The notes under the pieces are model-generated. The model saw nothing but the letters and a program-made list of their open reading frames with translations, had not been told where the DNA came from and did no database searches. Positions 6,320 through 7,697 of a DNA stretch of 7,697 nt are shown one piece after another (the first letter of the stretch is position 1; every line of letters starts with the position of its first letter). The translations under genes were made by a program, and so were the position numbers. Origin of the DNA: Pseudomonadota bacterium (GTDB taxonomy: Bacteria; Pseudomonadota; Gammaproteobacteria; Pseudomonadales; Oleiphilaceae); the NCBI GenBank assembly GCA_023430625.1, contig JAEZAA010000048.1:1-7697 (forward strand), in the 5' to 3' direction.

Positions 6320-6363
6320 AGACCCCAAAAGTCGTTTGCGAGGACAAGGTGTTGGTCTTTTTT
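6320..6363 (+). terminator. Weak terminator-like stem with T6 tract
   Basis: AGACC (6320-6324) can pair with GGTCT (6354-6358), followed at once by a run of six T (6358-6363). The stem is short and the 29-nt loop has little internal structure, so it may be chance. If real it would end any plus-strand transcript begun upstream, since there is no plus-strand gene before it. Confidence 0.22.
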
Positions 6364-6387
6364 ACAGATTGCCTTCCATACAAATCA

Positions 6388-6401
6388 TTGAATCTATTCA
6401 A
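6388..6401. promoter_or_regulatory. Perfect 14-bp inverted repeat, candidate activator site
   Basis: TTGAAT-CT-ATTCAA, perfect 6-bp arms with a 2-bp centre, roughly 165-180 bp upstream of the start predicted for the sigma-54 promoter at 6541. The cognate regulator is unknown. Confidence 0.35.
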
Positions 6402-6436
6402 CAACTGTCGCCCGTAAGAGACCTACGTCACTAGTC

Positions 6437-6452
6437 GTTTCATTTCTGAAAC
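6437..6452. promoter_or_regulatory. Perfect 16-bp inverted repeat, candidate enhancer
   Basis: GTTTCA-TTTC-TGAAAC, perfect 6-bp arms with a 4-bp centre, about 115-130 bp upstream of the predicted start at 6567, where enhancer-binding proteins usually bind. A second dyad, CAGAGA/TCTCTG (6452-6457 with 6468-6473), abuts it. Confidence 0.42.
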
Positions 6453-6485
6453 AGAGAAGATCCCCTCTCTCTGCCCACGCAGGCT

Positions 6486-6513
6486 CTGAATCACGAATAT
6501 TTACCTTTAAAAT
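6486..6513 (+). promoter_or_regulatory. Weak sigma-70-like promoter candidate
   Basis: TAAAAT (6508-6513) is a 5/6 match to the -10 hexamer, with CTGAAT (6486-6491) a poor -35 at 16-bp spacing. The surrounding 6490-6530 is the most AT-rich part of the window. It would be an alternative start for the repeat-protein gene. Confidence 0.25.
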
Positions 6514-6523
6514 CAATAAATAA
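6511..6523 (+). promoter_or_regulatory. IHF-like site
   Basis: AATCAA-TAAA-TAA matches WATCAA-N4-TTR except at one position. It lies about 45-57 bp upstream of the predicted sigma-54 start, between the inverted repeats and the promoter, the usual place for an IHF bend. Confidence 0.35.
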
Positions 6524-6540
6524 GAAAATAGTGACGATAG

Positions 6541-6556
6541 TGGCACGACTAATGCT
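6541..6556 (+). promoter_or_regulatory. Sigma-54 (RpoN) -24/-12 promoter of the repeat-protein gene
   Basis: TGGCACG-ACTA-ATGCT matches the consensus TGGCACG-N4-TTGCW at 11 of 12 positions, with the invariant GG (6542-6543) and GC (6554-6555) at the required spacing. The predicted start is near 6567, giving a leader of about 100 nt to the ATG at 6666. Such promoters need an enhancer-binding ATPase; candidate upstream sites and an IHF-like site are present. Confidence 0.62.
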
Positions 6557-6620
6557 AAACAACATCTGCCAACCAAATGGCCTAGTCGCATGAAGAATGC
6601 ATGGATTGGCTAGCAAACAA

Positions 6621-6643
6621 GATAAAACGCTATTTATCAGCGT
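6621..6643 (+). other. Alternative small hairpins in the repeat-protein leader
   Basis: GATAAA/TTTATC (6621-6626 with 6633-6638) and ACGCT/AGCGT (6627-6631 with 6639-6643) are both perfect short stems but overlap, so only one can form at a time. They end 10 nt before the ribosome-binding site. Stability would be low. Confidence 0.25.
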
Positions 6644-6652
6644 CTTACAATT

Positions 6653-6657
6653 AAGGA
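6653..6657 (+). promoter_or_regulatory. Shine-Dalgarno site setting the repeat-protein start
   Basis: AAGGA lies 8 nt before the ATG at 6666. Together with the signal peptide beginning at MKKTLL, it rules out the longer frame opening at 6597. Confidence 0.75.
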
Positions 6658-6665
6658 AAAGGACC

Positions 6666-7658
6666 ATGAAAAAGACTCTTCTCGCCACGTCGATCGCCCT
6701 GGCTCTCGGCCTGTCCGCTCAAGCCTACGCACAACCGACTCTGGACGATGATAACAACTTCGCCGAGGGTGGCAGCTATGCCATGGATGACGACAACACC
6801 CTGACGAATACGGCTACCGACAGCAGCTACAACACTGACACCGATACCACGACCAACACTGACTACAGCGTTGATACGGCTGACAGCTACAACACCGCCA
6901 CAACCTCAGACAGCAGCGTTGACACGGCTGATAGCTACAACACTGACACCGACACCACGACTAACACCGACAACAGCGTTGATACCGCCGACAGCTACAA
7001 CACCGCCACGACCTCAGACAGCAGTGTTAACACGGCTGATAGCTACAACACTGACACCGACACCACAACCAACACTGATAACAGTGCCAATGACAGCTAC
7101 AACACCAAGACTGTCACCGACACTGATACGACCACCAACACCGACAACAGCGTGGCAGACAGCTACAACGCTGACACCGACACCACGACCAACACGGACA
7201 ACAGCGTCGACACCGCCGACAGCTACAACACGGCCACTAACACGACCACCAATACCGACAGCAGTGTCAATGACAGCAACAACACTGACACTGACACCAC
7301 GACCAACACTGACAACAGCGTGGCAGACAGCTACAACACCACCGAAACCCGCACAGCCGACAACGGCTCCTATGCCATGGGCGACGGCAATACCGTAACT
7401 GCCTCCACCACGGAAATTGCCATTGGCGACATCAGCGTGGATCTGGCGCTGAACACGTCCGACCTGGACGGCACCGTGACCGGCACCACGGTCAACTACA
7501 CCCTGGGCGACGCGGGAACGCCTTCTGCGTTCGAAGCGAACAATCGCATCGATAACAGCTCCCTGAACTTCACGGGTGTGGGCGTTTCCATCCAGAACAG
7601 CGGCGCGGCCAGCTTGAACCAGAGCAGCGTCAACGTTCAGTCGAACCTGGCGTTCTAG
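6666..7658 (+). CDS. Exported D/T/N-rich repeat protein, putative surface or matrix protein
   Basis: A 330-residue protein not recognised as a named family. A clear Sec signal peptide (MKKTLLATSIALALGLSAQAYA) is likely cut after residue 22. Residues 52-231 are ten tandem units beginning DSYNT, mainly of the form DSYNTDTDTTTNTDNSV, alternating early with a shorter DSYNTATTSDSSV form. The array is bracketed by GSYAMDDDNTLT (36-47) and GSYAMGDGNTVT (234-245). The last 85 residues form a non-repetitive domain (EIAIGDISVDLALNTSDLDG) ending in ASLNQSSVNVQSNLAF. After the signal the protein has no Cys or His and only three basic residues (K148, R229, R294), so it is extremely acidic, which would suit calcium binding or a salty milieu. 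Adhesin, matrix or amyloid-like roles are guesses. The start at 6666 fits the AAGGA site and signal peptide. An RpoN-type promoter lies about 110 nt upstream. Confidence 0.82.
   Translation: MKKTLLATSIALALGLSAQAYAQPTLDDDNNFAEGGSYAMDDDNTLTNTATDSSYNTDTDTTTNTDYSVDTADSYNTATTSDSSVDTADSYNTDTDTTTNTDNSVDTADSYNTATTSDSSVNTADSYNTDTDTTTNTDNSANDSYNTKTVTDTDTTTNTDNSVADSYNADTDTTTNTDNSVDTADSYNTATNTTTNTDSSVNDSNNTDTDTTTNTDNSVADSYNTTETRTADNGSYAMGDGNTVTASTTEIAIGDISVDLALNTSDLDGTVTGTTVNYTLGDAGTPSAFEANNRIDNSSLNFTGVGVSIQNSGAASLNQSSVNVQSNLAF
6819..7358 (+). repeat. In-frame tandem repeat array encoding about ten DSYNT units
   Basis: Units start at residues 52, 73, 89, 109, 125, 143, 165, 185, 203 and 221 and are 16-22 codons long, all multiples of three, so the frame is kept. 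Two compound units of 108 bp (6822-6929 and 6930-7037) are direct duplicates with 12 mismatches by my count, mostly synonymous. Later units vary more in length and end. Confidence 0.85.
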
Positions 7659-7677
7659 GTTGCGCTCCCGTTCGCCG

Positions 7678-7691
7678 GCCCCGGGCGGGGC
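7678..7691 (+). terminator. GC-rich hairpin after the repeat-protein gene, possible terminator
   Basis: GCCCC-GGGC-GGGGC, a perfect 5-bp stem starting 19 nt past the stop. The window ends six bases later, so any T-tract cannot be seen. Confidence 0.3.
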
Positions 7692-7697
7692 ACGGGG

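Noticed and set aside
6394..6688. Two short minus-strand open frames (65 codons each) with hydrophobic stretches in the divergent intergenic region
   Set aside because: They overlap each other and the RpoN-type promoter, have no good ribosome-binding site, and the hydrophobicity comes from AT-rich sequence.
6819..7358. CRISPR-like or non-coding repeat array
   Set aside because: Units vary in length by multiples of three, differ mainly at synonymous sites and keep one reading frame with a signal peptide, so the array is coding; there are no unique spacers.
7012..7398. Alternative plus-strand frame rich in Thr/Pro within the repeat gene (open from 6871)
   Set aside because: It is an out-of-frame reading of the repeats with no ribosome site; the true frame has a signal peptide and ordered ends.

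Overview
The window looks like a stretch of chromosome from a GC-rich Gram-negative bacterium, probably a gammaproteobacterium. That is an inference from three Sec-exported proteins, a periplasmic-type Cu,Zn superoxide dismutase, strong Shine-Dalgarno sites and -24/-12 (RpoN-type) promoter motifs. There is no rRNA, tRNA or recognisable species marker. I see no transposase, integrase, phage gene or CRISPR array.

Layout. Six genes lie on the minus strand and one on the plus strand. Reading the minus strand in transcription order: a small secreted EF-hand protein (5925-5548), a Cu,Zn superoxide dismutase (5450-4893), a DUF4383-type four-helix membrane protein (4755-4345), an erythromycin-esterase-family hydrolase (4124-2793), a CsaB-like polysaccharide pyruvyl transferase family protein (2725-1535) and an FAD-dependent oxidoreductase (1557-112). 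The last three are tightly spaced (67-nt gap, then a 23-nt overlap) and are probably co-transcribed. The gaps between the first four genes (97, 137 and 220 nt) each hold a perfect or near-perfect hairpin, so those genes may be separate or processed transcription units. Positions 1-111, beyond the oxidoreductase stop, show nothing I can name.

A 740-nt divergent intergenic region (5926-6665) separates the EF-hand gene from the only plus-strand gene (6666-7658), which encodes a 330-residue exported protein. Most of that protein is an extremely acidic D/T/N/S repeat array bracketed by two copies of a GSYAM-D-NT-T motif. Upstream of it lies an 11/12 match to the sigma-54 consensus at correct spacing, preceded by an IHF-like site and two perfect inverted repeats. 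That is the usual layout of an enhancer-dependent promoter. A second, weaker sigma-54-like element lies further upstream, and a third, degenerate one faces the EF-hand gene.

How the parts may fit together (inference). SodC and the EF-hand protein are both exported and suggest envelope oxidative-stress or metal handling. The repeat protein looks like a regulated surface or matrix protein. The pyruvyl transferase/FAD/esterase-family trio has no obvious shared pathway and is the least explained gene set. No complete, clearly new system is evident. The best leads are the RpoN-type control of the repeat protein and the repeat array itself.
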